Shown here piece by piece: positions 1 through 10,200 of a stretch of 64,000 bases of DNA (position 1 is the stretch's first letter; each line of letters opens with the position of its first letter). This DNA comes from Myxococcales bacterium (GTDB lineage Bacteria > Myxococcota > UBA727 > GCA-2721815), in the NCBI GenBank assembly GCA_002721815.1, contig PBLQ01000011.1, forward strand, positions 234,885 to 298,884, in the 5' to 3' direction. Below the pieces are notes generated by a model. It had not been told where the DNA came from. It did not search any database and saw only the letters and a program-made list of their open reading frames with translations. Position numbers and translations under genes: made by a program.

Positions 1-230
1 GGCGCTGCGTCATCGGGGCCCAAACGAATGGCGCCGTAACGGCTCCCCATCAACCAAAAGGCAAACAATAAAAAGCCAGTCATGGCAGTGACATAAAACC
101 AGCCGAAGGTTTCGATGATTGTGTTTTGAATTGCGGTAAAGACGGCCCCTACCTGATCGGTGGCCACAAAACTGCACAAGAGCAGCAAGACGATCACACC
201 CACCGATGTCCCAAACACCATCCGGTTCAT
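1..230 (-). CDS. BCCT family betaine/choline/carnitine transporter, N-terminal part only
   Basis: Inner-membrane secondary transporter of the betaine-choline-carnitine family, which takes up quaternary ammonium compatible solutes with Na+ or H+. Only the first 76 residues are in the window; the gene leaves through the left edge. The translation begins MNRMVFGTSVG, has a first hydrophobic helix (about residues 5-23), then the family hallmark region: an amphipathic stretch leading into GWFYV (about 43-47), a second hydrophobic helix, and SRYGAIRLGPDD (about 63-74), which is the typical BCCT end of helix 2 and following loop. The ATG at 228-230 gives the usual short N-terminus; a weak purine-rich GGAAC lies just upstream. 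It is divergent from the lipoprotein gene starting at 450, and the 219 bp between them must hold both promoters. The substrate cannot be told from this fragment. Confidence 0.88.
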   Translation of the reverse strand, partial: MNRMVFGTSVGVIVLLLLCSFVATDQVGAVFTAIQNTIIETFGWFYVTAMTGFLLFAFWLMGSRYGAIRLGPDDAA

Positions 231-449
231 TAGTTGTTCCTCAAAGCGTTAGCTGGTCACTAAAATACGCGCAGACCTGTTATTCACTGGGTTTACTCAT
301 TAAATGCTCACCTTCGTGGCAGGCTAAGTCTACCGGAATGGGTAAAAAGCGACAATGATGCCGTGTTTGACTGGCGGGATATTCTCAACCGAAGATTGAG
401 GCCCAGCCTGATTTGGTCTAATCTTTAAACATGAAACAAAGGACGTAGG

Positions 450-1367
450 TTGAGATTTTTTGTGGTATTTTCTGTTTTGCTCTGGGTGGCCTGTCCTTCA
501 ACGCCCGAAGGGCTAGGTGAAGGCGAGGCCTGTGAAAGCCACAATGCATGTGCCACTGGCTTGAAATGTGAAAATGGCACCTGCACCGCCCCGCAACCAA
601 ACCCCGATCCGCCCCCCTCCAAGAGCGATGCCGGACATGCGTCCCACGCATCTGTTGACGCTGGCGTCTCTGCTTCCCTACCCAACATCGATGCGGGCCC
701 TCCCTTGGTGGCGACCGATGCGGGTACAGCGCTCATCCCACTGGTGGATTCGGGTTTGAATGACACTGAAGATTGTACCGCCACTTGTACCGAACGAGAA
801 TGGGTGTGTGGTCAAGTCTGTGGCGAGGCGTGCGGCACTTGTACAAACGGCGAGCTGTGCGGCAATGGCAGTTGTTGGTCATCCCAAAACGAGTTAAATT
901 GTGACACCTGCTCTTTACAACTCACCCTCACGCAAGCCACGCGGGTGAACGGGCAAATCACCAACGTGACCTTGGCCATTGATTATGCGCCCACGTCCTT
1001 AGAACCACTCCCGCGACTCATCGATTTGTACCTCAACATCGATACCACGACGCAGCCTTTACCGGTCACCGAAGGAGACGCGCTCACCCAAGCCAATAAA
1101 AATCTCTCGGCAGACCCCCAAACGGGCAACCTCTGGTTGGATGGTGGTGCGAACACGCTTCGGTTCCTCGCCTTTTCGGCAGGCAACACCAACACCATCG
1201 ACGCAGGTCGACTGTTGACCATCAGCTTCATCGTACAACCGCTCCACGAACAAGCCTTGGTTTTTTCATTGGTGAAACGAGAAGAAAACTTTGCGCCGCC
1301 CGAAGCGGACCAAGCGTTATATGGGCAAAACTACGATACGGCGGTGGTGGTATTTCCGAACGAGTAG
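450..1367 (+). CDS. Cys-rich DAG-repeat lipoprotein with C-terminal cohesin-like domain
   Basis: Predicted exported lipoprotein of 305 residues, function unknown. The start is a TTG at 450 with AAAGGA at 438-443; the nearby ATG at 431 runs into a stop after five codons. A hydrophobic signal ends in a lipobox-like VAC (Cys15). Next come a Cys-rich stretch (about 24-48), a low-complexity linker with repeated DAG/DA units (about 50-105), a second Cys-rich block with the pattern CGQVCGEACGTC (about 115-147) and a beta-rich C-terminal domain (about 150-305). The last two parts are paralogous to the lipoprotein at 36187-37191. The C-terminal domain contains RFLAFSAGNTNTIDAGRLL, which aligns column by column with segments in three other window proteins and has the look of a cohesin/CBM-type beta-sandwich. 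A weak promoter is possible upstream (TTGAGG at 396-401, TCTAAT at 417-422, 15 bp spacer). It converges on the selenoprotein gene, with 5 bp between stops. Confidence 0.8.
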   Translation: MRFFVVFSVLLWVACPSTPEGLGEGEACESHNACATGLKCENGTCTAPQPNPDPPPSKSDAGHASHASVDAGVSASLPNIDAGPPLVATDAGTALIPLVDSGLNDTEDCTATCTEREWVCGQVCGEACGTCTNGELCGNGSCWSSQNELNCDTCSLQLTLTQATRVNGQITNVTLAIDYAPTSLEPLPRLIDLYLNIDTTTQPLPVTEGDALTQANKNLSADPQTGNLWLDGGANTLRFLAFSAGNTNTIDAGRLLTISFIVQPLHEQALVFSLVKREENFAPPEADQALYGQNYDTAVVVFPNE

Positions 1368-1372
1368 AACCC

Positions 1373-3091
1373 TCAGTCGTTGATGGCGTCTACAATCATG
1401 CTGCGCAGCGACTGGTAGTTAGAAGTCGTATTGAGATTGTTGGTGGTACAGTTAAAGGCCCCCACGAACTCATTGTGTTCATCTAAAATCACCACATCCC
1501 GGTAAGCCGCTCCCCAATCGCCCTGGACATTTCCTGGATCGTTTAGCCAGGGCAAGGTGGCCCCACTGTGAATGGCCCCGGTACTCCCAGAAGTGTTAAT
1601 CCCCAGTATCACCACGGCGTCCGCAGGCACCGTTGCGTCGCTTTGTAAATCTGCAGCTAAATCGTTGAGCCGGTCAAACTGACCGGAGCAGTAGCCTCAA
1701 CCACCGCTCCCAAAATACCACGCCGAGACCCTCCCGAGGTATTGCCTGGGTGAAAATGACTGGCCGTTGGTGGGCGAATAAGGATTGGTATCTACTAAGT
1801 TGAAATCGCTCTTGGCGTTCGCCCCTGCCACCGGGCCAATGGCTTGGCCAGCATCGGCAAAGGCAACGGCAGCATCGAGTAAGTCGAGGGTACTGCCGGC
1901 ATCCATGTCCTGGGCCGTTTGCCCGGCATCGGTACCAGCATGGCTCGTTCCGGCGTCCATCACAGCGGCACTCATCCCCGCATCGGGTTGGGCACCCAAT
2001 GAGCCGGCATCGGGGACAGGCGGGTTTTGTCCAGCATCGTGCTCCATTGCGCCACCGGAATCTTCAGTGACAGCGCCCGCATCGGTTTCGCTTTGCCCGG
2101 CATCCACCACCGCATTGCAGTCCACCCCGTTGGCGTCCAGTTCGTACCCGGGGTCACACGCGCAGGCGAAGAACAAGGTGATGCTGTCATCAGGGTCATC
2201 AGCGGAATCGATACAGCTTTGGGCACACCCGCCATTGTTCGTGGCACATTCGTCCGTATCCGCACAGGCCACGCCATCTCCCTCGTAGCCTGTGTTACAC
2301 GCGCAAAGGCGATCACTGGTGGCGGTGGGTGCTTGGGATTCAGTTGCGTGGCTGTCACAAACAGACAGCGCACTGCACACGCGATCGGTGGTTGCTGTAG
2401 GAGCCAAAGACTCGAACTCATCACTGGTACAATCCGCCCATTCGGTGCACAACAGCCCATCACCAAAATAACCCGCTTTGCACACGCAAGTGGGCGCATC
2501 GCCTGAAACATCGGCATTGGTGCAACCAGCATTGATGTCGCACCCGCCGTTACTCTGCAGACATTCGTTGATGTCTTCGCAGCCGCATGAAGCCTCATCC
2601 AACGTGGTGCCTTCTGGGCATGTGTCGCAAGATACGCCGGCATCAGCTTCGGTGTTGGGAATGTTCGTACCAGCGTCACCCGAAGACCCGATGGCCCCAG
2701 GGCCGCCATCATCTTCGGTATTAGGAATGTTTGTACCAGCGTCACCCAAAGATCCGATGGCCCCTGTGCCGCCATCATCTTCGGACACGGCCCCGGCATC
2801 AATGCTGCCTTGCCCGTCAGTGGTGCCTTCGGTTCCCGCATCGGGACTGCTGCTGCCGTCCCCGGAACCATCGGTGGCTTCATCCACTTGCACGCAAACA
2901 TTTTGAAAACAGACCAAATCCCCATCACATTCCCCAATGGGACCACAGGGCTGCCCTTCACCACCGTGGCTAGATGAAGAATCGGTTTCAGGCGTGTCGC
3001 CGCTCTCCTCTGGAGGGGCTGGGCAAGCCGACAATATGGTGCATAGAAATGCAGTGAATAGGATGCGCGAGAACATAGAAGTTCTTAACAT
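1373..3091 (-). CDS. Selenoprotein P-like EGF/DAG-repeat lipoprotein with in-frame UGA (Sec465)
   Basis: Read with UGA as selenocysteine this is one 572-residue lipoprotein. It has a signal peptide and lipobox LSAC (Cys23), a Cys-poor Asp/Gly/DAG linker, EGF-like modules of the calcium-binding type (DINEC..., DTDEC..., about residues 175-330), a long DAG-repeat linker (about 330-435) and a thioredoxin-fold C-terminus. The UGA codon is at 1699-1697 (residue 465) in the context WYFGSGG-U-GYCSGQFDRL, so it forms a UxxC redox motif at the start of the first helix. The frame stays open for 107 more codons and encodes plausible thioredoxin strands (VVILGIN, RDVVILDEHNEF). UxxC followed by such a domain resembles the N-terminal domain of vertebrate selenoprotein P and its known bacterial relatives. 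A SECIS-like hairpin follows the UGA. A standard caller would stop at 1697 and discard the domain. Role inferred: surface-anchored thiol/selenol oxidoreductase. Start ATG 3091 is preceded only by a weak G-rich site. Confidence 0.85.
1670..1710 (-). promoter_or_regulatory. Bacterial SECIS-like element around and after the UGA codon
   Basis: On the minus strand the UGA (1699-1697) is followed, after 17 nt, by the apical loop of a perfect 7-bp hairpin: CCGGTCA, loop GTT, TGACCGG (1686-1670). A short loop beginning with G, 16-37 nt after the UGA, is the accepted shape of a bacterial SECIS, the SelB-binding signal. A second, partly exclusive hairpin pairs GGAGCGGT (1710-1703) with ACTGCTCC (1692-1685), 8 bp including one G-U pair, and puts the UGA itself in the 10-nt loop. 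Both lie in coding sequence, as expected for bacteria. Confidence 0.75.
2648..2779 (-). repeat. 66-bp in-frame tandem duplication in a DAG linker
   Basis: Two adjacent 66-bp units encode 22-residue copies built around GDAGTNIPNTE within the selenoprotein N-terminal linker. The copies differ at only a few bases, mostly synonymous, so the duplication is recent or kept homogeneous. Confidence 0.75.
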
Positions 3092-3248
3092 CTACCCACC
3101 CAGGGTGTGTAGTACTTTTTTCAATTGCTGAGCGCCTGATGTGCCGGCTGGAATCAGATAAAGAGGAAAAACGGCCCACGGGGCCCGATCTTAGACAATT
3201 TTTGGGCCTCGCGATAAGGATGGCAAACCAGCCAAACGGAGACGGAAA

Positions 3249-4238
3249 ATGAAGCGACTTTTCGCCGGCGCAGCAAACCTTCTGTTAGACCCCAGTATTG
3301 TCTTTTCTTTCGATCGCAATGGATTTGTGCGGCATCGCGTCTTTTTCGACCCGCAAGATTTAAAGACGGATATGAAGGACCGCGTTTGCTTGGTCACAGG
3401 GGCCAATTCAGGACTGGGCTACGCCACCGCCCTAGGCCTGGCGGAGCGGGGGGCTAAGGTTTGGCTGTTGTGTCGCAACCCCCAAAGAGGCGAACAAGCA
3501 CTGGCAAAACTAAAAAAAGAAACAGGCCACAATGATGTGCACTTAGCCTTGGTGGATCTGGCCTCACAATATAGTGTTCGCACTTTCTGTGAACAGTTTG
3601 AAGAAAAACACATCGATGTACTGATTCACAATGCGGGCATATTACCTGCGACCCTGCAAAAAACAGAAGATGGCATCGAGAGCACCCTGGCCACACATTT
3701 GGTGGGCCCCTTTCTGATGACCCATCTTTTGTTGCCACGACTCAAAGAAGGCAACCGCGCCCGAGTCATTTGGGTTTCTTCGGGAGGCATGTACACACAA
3801 AAACTCAACACGGCCGAACTCCAGAATCCACCCCCGCCTTTTGACGGGGTGCTGGCTTACGCAAGAGCCAAAAGAGGCATGGTGGTGTTGAACCGTTTAT
3901 GGGCAAAAGAGTTGGCCGCCCAAGGCATCATGAGCCACGCCATGCACCCGGGTTGGGCAGACACGCCTGGCGTCCAAACGTCCATTCCCGGCTTTTGGAA
4001 AATCACCAAAAAAATCCTGCGCAATGCCCAAGAAGGGGCAGACACCATCCTGTGGTTGGCCATTTGTGACAAGGCCCAGGCCACGCCGGGACTTTTCTGG
4101 TTCGATCGCAAACCCCGGTCTGAGTATTTATTACCCGGCAAAGCAGCGTCAGCGCAAGAGGAGTCGTCGTTGATGGTGGCACTGCGTCGTTGGACCAATC
4201 TGCAAGAACCAACCGAACCCAATCCCGCTAAGGAATAA
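3249..4238 (+). CDS. Short-chain dehydrogenase/reductase, DHRS12-like
   Basis: NAD(P)-dependent oxidoreductase of the classical SDR superfamily, 329 residues. The cofactor-binding TGANSGLG is at residues 50-57, the structural NAG at 128-130, the catalytic Ser within WVSSGG (about 177-178) and the YARAK catalytic Tyr204/Lys208. Outside these motifs, VSSGGMYTQKLNTAELQ, PFDG, HPGWADTPGVQ, the GADT(I)LWLA segment and the FDRKPRSEYLLPG tail closely follow the eukaryotic DHRS12 (SDR40C) layout, including the about 40-residue N-terminal extension before the Rossmann fold. That family usually lacks an assigned substrate; lipid or sterol-like carbonyls are a guess. The start has GGAGA upstream. It is divergent from the selenoprotein gene (157 bp apart), and its last 11 bases overlap convergently with the end of the giant lipoprotein gene, so neither gene has room for its own intergenic terminator. 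Confidence 0.9.
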   Translation: MKRLFAGAANLLLDPSIVFSFDRNGFVRHRVFFDPQDLKTDMKDRVCLVTGANSGLGYATALGLAERGAKVWLLCRNPQRGEQALAKLKKETGHNDVHLALVDLASQYSVRTFCEQFEEKHIDVLIHNAGILPATLQKTEDGIESTLATHLVGPFLMTHLLLPRLKEGNRARVIWVSSGGMYTQKLNTAELQNPPPPFDGVLAYARAKRGMVVLNRLWAKELAAQGIMSHAMHPGWADTPGVQTSIPGFWKITKKILRNAQEGADTILWLAICDKAQATPGLFWFDRKPRSEYLLPGKAASAQEESSLMVALRRWTNLQEPTEPNPAKE

Positions 4239-7200
4239 TCAGCACCCCGGAAAAGGTCCACATGGTACTCCAAATATGAGTTAATCCGGTACCATCGGTG
4301 TTCATTCGATACAGGCGGTTCTGCTCCCCACTCGGCCACGCATAATTCACGGCACTGACGTACAAATGGCCATTGGGTTCATCAAGGGCGATATAACGAA
4401 TACTGGTCAAATCATCTATGGAACCATCCGTGGCATCTGCGTGCTGCTTTTCATAAATGGTGACCGGATTGCTGCCATCGTGGTCCATGCTCACCACTTG
4501 CGTCACTTGTTCGTAACCCGTGGCAACCACATACACGCGGCTGCTCCCCACTGCCACCTGCTCGGGTTCATTGTCGGAGAAGTGATACAGTTTCGTTGGT
4601 GTTGCGGGAAAAGTCGTTCCATCCCCGACAGAAACCACATTAAGACCTGAACTATAGGTGGTCGGCTGAATATTGTAGGTGCTGAAAAACAACTGTCCGT
4701 TGTAAAAGCCCATGCCTTGCGACCCGAAGCCACTCGTGACATTCAAATCAGCAACAATCTCCACATTGCCATGGCTGCAGTCAGCAACAGGGCACCGCTG
4801 GATGTAGCCCCCGTAGGTACTGGAATAGTTGATGAACCAGTAAAGCTCCCCGGCGTCGGGGTCTAAAGCAAGCGCATGAGACGTGGTATTGGACTCAGAG
4901 CCAGGCAATTGGACCTGATGATCGAGGATTTGCTCAGCAGAAATATTGTTTTCACCATTGGTGTTGTAATCCGCAGGCAATTGAATTTTGGTGATGCCTC
5001 TCATGCCATTTCCGCCACCTAAGTACACCGTGTTGTTGGCTGCATCAGCGACAGCGCCATACCAATAGCTTAAATCGATACCAGACACGCGGTGCTGCCC
5101 AATCTCATTGCCATCACTGTCCATCATGTGCAGCACTGGAATGTGAGTCATGGCGATAATGGTGGGATGTGGTCTGGTCGGCTCAGAAAAGGTCACGCCC
5201 GCATTTCGGTCGCCACTCATGGTCACCACACATGAATCGCCGGAGCCGGCACAGTCGCCGGTCCATTCTGATACCGCGGCAAAAGGCCCGGCCGCATAGG
5301 TGAGTGTCACGGTTTCACCGGGCGAGAAAGTGTAGGTGCAATCACTGCCCTCCAGGCCGCAAGAAATACCAGCAGGGCTGGAGGTGACCGTCGCGTTACC
5401 CGTCACCGAAAACGTTAAGGTACTGGGTTCATCACAGGTGGTGTTTTGGTAGGACGGTGTCAGCAATGAAATGCCACCCACGTTTGTCATTTCCTCATAG
5501 GCTTTGGTGGCTACATGGATACTTCCATCGTCAGAAAGCGCCAAGCCGGTCAGTTCATTGCTGCTGAAATACACCCGATCGGTCATCATGGTCGCTTGAG
5601 ATATTTTAACAATCTCGTAATTCCAACGTTCGGCAGCGAAAACATTTCCATATTTATCAACTTGAAGGTCAAACACGGTCGACAACTCAAATCCCAAATC
5701 GGCTTCAAAAGAATAGTAGCCCCATGGGCTCAACACGAACTTCTGAATGGTGGGCTTACTCATGTAAGACACGTACAGATCGCCTTGAGGAGAAACTGCA
5801 AGACCACAGGGGCCGTCTTCGTCGTAAGTGATTTGTGTCGAGGTGCCATCGGGCTTAATGTGAGTAACTGTATATGCACCGGAATCTGCAATGAAAAGGC
5901 TACCATCTGGGCCTATCGCCACCCCTTCTGGGGATGTGAACCCATCACCCACAGTGGTGATGGTGCCATCGGGGGCCACTTTTTTAACCAAAGCATTGCC
6001 TGCATCAGCCACATACACACTGCCATCAGCGGCCAGCGCAATACCTCGCGGCATGGAAAAACCTGAACCGATATCGGTGACATTTTGTTGTGGGTCGATC
6101 TTTTTCACCGCGTTTAAAAAGGCGTCTGTCACGTACAGGCTGCCATCCGATCCGAGAGCCAACCCCGTGGGCTCTTTCAAACCAAATTCTCCTAAGGCTG
6201 TAGCAGAAAAAGTTGTGGCAGCCGGGTCTACCCCGCCCGTACTGGTGGTCCCTCCATCACAAGGTACACAGCTTCCATTTTCTGCACGTTCGTTCATTTC
6301 ACAATAGCCAGCGTTACAAAATGTATCTTCACCAGTGGCGTCCTCGAGTTGGTTATTGGTGGTCCCCGGTGGACAAGTGACACACTTATTATCGAGCAAA
6401 TACTCGCCTTCTTGGCATAACGTGATGTCGCAGGTGGTGTCACCGCCACTGGCGGGGTCGCCGGCCTCATTGATCGAGCCAGCTTCACACGGCACACAGA
6501 CCGCCCCCGAAACGTACTCATCCTCTTCACAAATCCAAGGGTCACAATCCGTATTAGCGCCCGATGCGTTATCGCCGGCATCGTTGGTGGACCCCATGGG
6601 ACAAACCTCACATCGGTTTTCCACCACGTGGTAGCCCTCATCGCAAAGCGTGGCGGTGCAGCTGGTGTTTTCGCCCGTGGCCTCATGGCCCCCTTCCGCG
6701 TTGGTGGTCCCTGGCGGGCAAGGCGTACAAGCATTATCCACAACGTATTCATCGACCTGACAAATAATCGCAGTACAAGAAGTGTCGATGGGTTCGGCCG
6801 TCCACACCTGGACCTCCGAGGCACTGGGCACAGAGGCATAAACATTTCCAGATGGCCCCACCAACACATCGCCCATCAATGCATCCCCGGCTCCTACGAA
6901 ATCGGTGTATCCGGCATGCGACACCTTACTGACGGTCGTGCTGACTTGTTGTGTGGAAGTTTGATAAGTGATCTCGCCGTAGTTTACCCATATTTCCCAA
7001 CCAGAGAACCCTGAGATTGCTACGAGGATAAGCCGGTCACCGCTTTCAATACTTAAGGGCCCTTCCGCCCAACTTCGGCTTTCATTGGTGTACTGAGTTC
7101 TATCGGACCCATCGCAAGGCGGCCTTGCCGTTCCCAGGTGGGTTTGAACGCCGTCCGACAGTCTCTCGTGGTAAAGCGCCACGTAAGAGTAGGTGCCGCA

Positions 7201-10200
7201 CCCGCCCCAGCCGTGATCACGAATAGAGACCATCCAGTCTACGCTGTCGAGGTAACCTGTTTCTAGGGTAACCGCCATGTATTCTTGACCACACCATTGA
7301 CAGGCCTCGATCACATTGCTCGATGTCACAGTCTGCGAATCACTGGTGCTGGTCGTAAATCCCTCTGCAAGGTAGAGGTTACCCGCCGCGTCGGTATCCA
7401 ATTTCGCTGGGACGTCGTATCCGCTCCTGGAGAATTCCGTATCCTCATTCCAGTACCCATAGGCATCTCTTAAAAATCGAGTTGTGTCATTTGCACTGCC
7501 GCTGGAGACATAAAGGACGTTTTGTGGCGTCACGCTAACCGCAACAGGGTCCATCGTTGCACCGATATATCCAGAGGAGAAAACGTCACCATTCTCCATG
7601 AACATGTCACCATGGTACATGCCTCCATCAGCGTCATGGTGCATGCCCGCCTCATCTCCGGCCCAACCCCCATCACCAAGCCCTTGCCCGGAACCAGCAT
7701 CGTGTTGCGCGTTGGCGGCAGGCGTTTGAAACCCATCAGCATCAAACCAGATGATTCCCGATGCGCCTTTGTCTGCAACGTAAACGATGCCATCGGCGCC
7801 CACATCCACGTCCACGGGTTCCACAAACATGAGTTGGCTCACCATGGTTTCACCCACCGTGTCGATTTTGTGGATGCGCCCCGAACCAGAGTCAGCCACA
7901 TACAAAGCGTCCTGCGGTCCGATTGCGATTCCAGCCACACCGGCGAACCCGGAAATCACCACCTCAGCGGACAAACCATCCGCCGCGATTTTTCTGACCG
8001 TTTGCGCGACAGAATCAGACACGTACACCGCCCCCGTGCTGTCCATGGCCAACCCGTTTGCTGCACTCAAACCACCGTTAAAATAGGTGCTGTATGTGTA
8101 ATTCGTCATCGAGAGGTCGGCGCCCCCGTAACTCTCAGTGCCTACTTCACAAGGGACGCACGCCCGGTCCAGAGCGTACTCTCCCTCTTCGCAAAAAGTG
8201 GGTTCACAGGACGTGTCTACGCCAGAAGCATTGTCAATGGAGGCCCGTTGCGTTCCAACCGAACAAGGCACACAAGTGTGATGCACCACATGCTCATTTT
8301 CTGCGCACAAGATCGTATCACATTCGGTATCCACCAAACTGGCGTTATCGCCTGCCACATTGACCTTCCCCAAGGGACACGGCGTGCAATAGTTCCCCGA
8401 CACTTTTTCGTTCTCCAGGCAAAGAATGGGGTCGCAAAAGGTGTTTGCTCCAGACGCGTCATCTCCTGCCACATTGTCGGAGCCCGTTTCGCAGGCGATA
8501 CACGCATGGTCCTGTACCCGCTCGTCTGCCCCACACAGAATCGGTTCGCATTCGGTGTCGTCACCTGTTGCATTGTCGCCAGCCTCATTTTGCGTACCTG
8601 GTTCGCACAGATCACAAATGTGGTTATTCACTCTAAAGTTCTCAAAACAGAGCGTGTCCGTACAGGCCGTATCCGCAGAGGAGACGGTCAGTTTCATCAC
8701 GGACATCGAGTTACCGGCATCCCATCCGGCGTACACCATACTCCCGTAGTAGACATCGCCATTGCTGGTCATGGCCAATCCTTGAACAGAACTGTACTCG
8801 TCATTCACCAATACTTCGGTGGTGCCGGCAGCTGAAATCTTGGAGACCGTACTGTAATCACCCACAAACACGCTCCCATGTTTATCTACAGCGATATGTC
8901 GGGGGTCATAAAGTTCTTCGGCCACGGTCACGATGTTGCCGTCATAATATCCATAAGCGTCAGGAAGGCATTTCACGATTTTGCCTGAGCCCGAGTCACC
9001 GACATACACCACGCCATTATCGGTCACTGCAACACTAATTGGATAATCGTAGTTATAACCCACCGTGATGTAATCGTATTGGGCGTCACCTGCGTCGTTA
9101 AGTGCTGCCCCAAAGTTGTCGGGACTGATTTTATAAACCATTGCCTGAGTGCTATCCACGACGAAAAGGTCGCCATCCGGACCCAAGGCCAGATCTTCGG
9201 GACGTTCGAACGCAATGGGACTCTCGGTCACCACACCATCACCATCGATCTTTTTCACCCTCCCCTCAGTGGGATCCGCCACATAAACGTTTCCGGCCAC
9301 ATCCATGACGACACCGTGCGCCTCTACCAGATTCGCTTCTAGTGCGGATGCTTCTCCAGAAGCGCTCAACCGGGTCACCCCGCCACCAGAGCCCTCTGTC
9401 ACCACCACCGTACCATCATCGGACACTGCAAGGCCGGTGAAATATTGTAGACCGGATTCTAGGTGAACCGAAGGCATGTAAACGACGGCCGATGAATCGT
9501 CACCTGGCGGATTGGTACTACCGATCACACAGTCTAAGCAGCCGTGGTCTGATGCGTATTGGTTTAACCCGCAAGCGTTGATCTCGCATTCGGTATCCCC
9601 GCTTGCAATTTCATCACCGGCCACGTTCACAGCGCCCGCGGGACACCCCTCACAAAAACCATTGATGACGTATTCGTTTTCCAGACAGTGGGTTTTGGGC
9701 TCGCAACTGGTGTTAATGGGGCCGTACGTGTGGCGCTCAATCCCCGGAATATCGTATCCAGTCACATAAACCTGCCCGTCAGCGGTCACCGCCATATCTT
9801 CAAAATAGGTACCGGAAAGCACTTCGTCGATGGTTCCATCTGCGTTTCGACGGGTAATTCGCACATCTTCTTCGTAGGAAACCATGTAAACCGCCCCAGC
9901 GGCATCGATTTCAAGCTGATACCCACGATAGTTCGCGTCGATCACCTCGAGTTCACTTTGGTCATCACTGATGTGCACCAAACCGGATTGTTGGTCTACC
10001 ACGTAGATTTCTCCCGCTGGCCCCAGGGCCATTTCGGAGGGTGACGCCAGTAAATCTGCCCCGAAAGTAGTGAGGGTGGAACTGCCCGCATCAATTTTCC
10101 GAATCAGTTCTGCGCCACTGTCAACGATATAGACCGTTCCCTCTTCACTAATTTCGATGTCAGAAATCCAGCCAAAATCGAAGCCAAACTCGATGAGGTT

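Noticed and set aside
1373-1699. The short frame 1373-1630 as an independent gene, or 1373-3091 as a broken pseudogene
   Set aside because: The frame continues unbroken from the TGA, the domain is complete across it, and a SECIS-like hairpin follows; Sec readthrough explains everything better.
1972-2964. A 330-codon minus-strand frame overlapping the selenoprotein gene
   Set aside because: Shadow frame of the DAG/EGF coding sequence, rich in Pro/Ala/Met without structure.
7522-8835. Plus-strand frame of 437 codons
   Set aside because: It is antisense to the Cys repeats of the 3431-aa lipoprotein; His/Arg-rich composition, no ribosome site and no recognisable domain.
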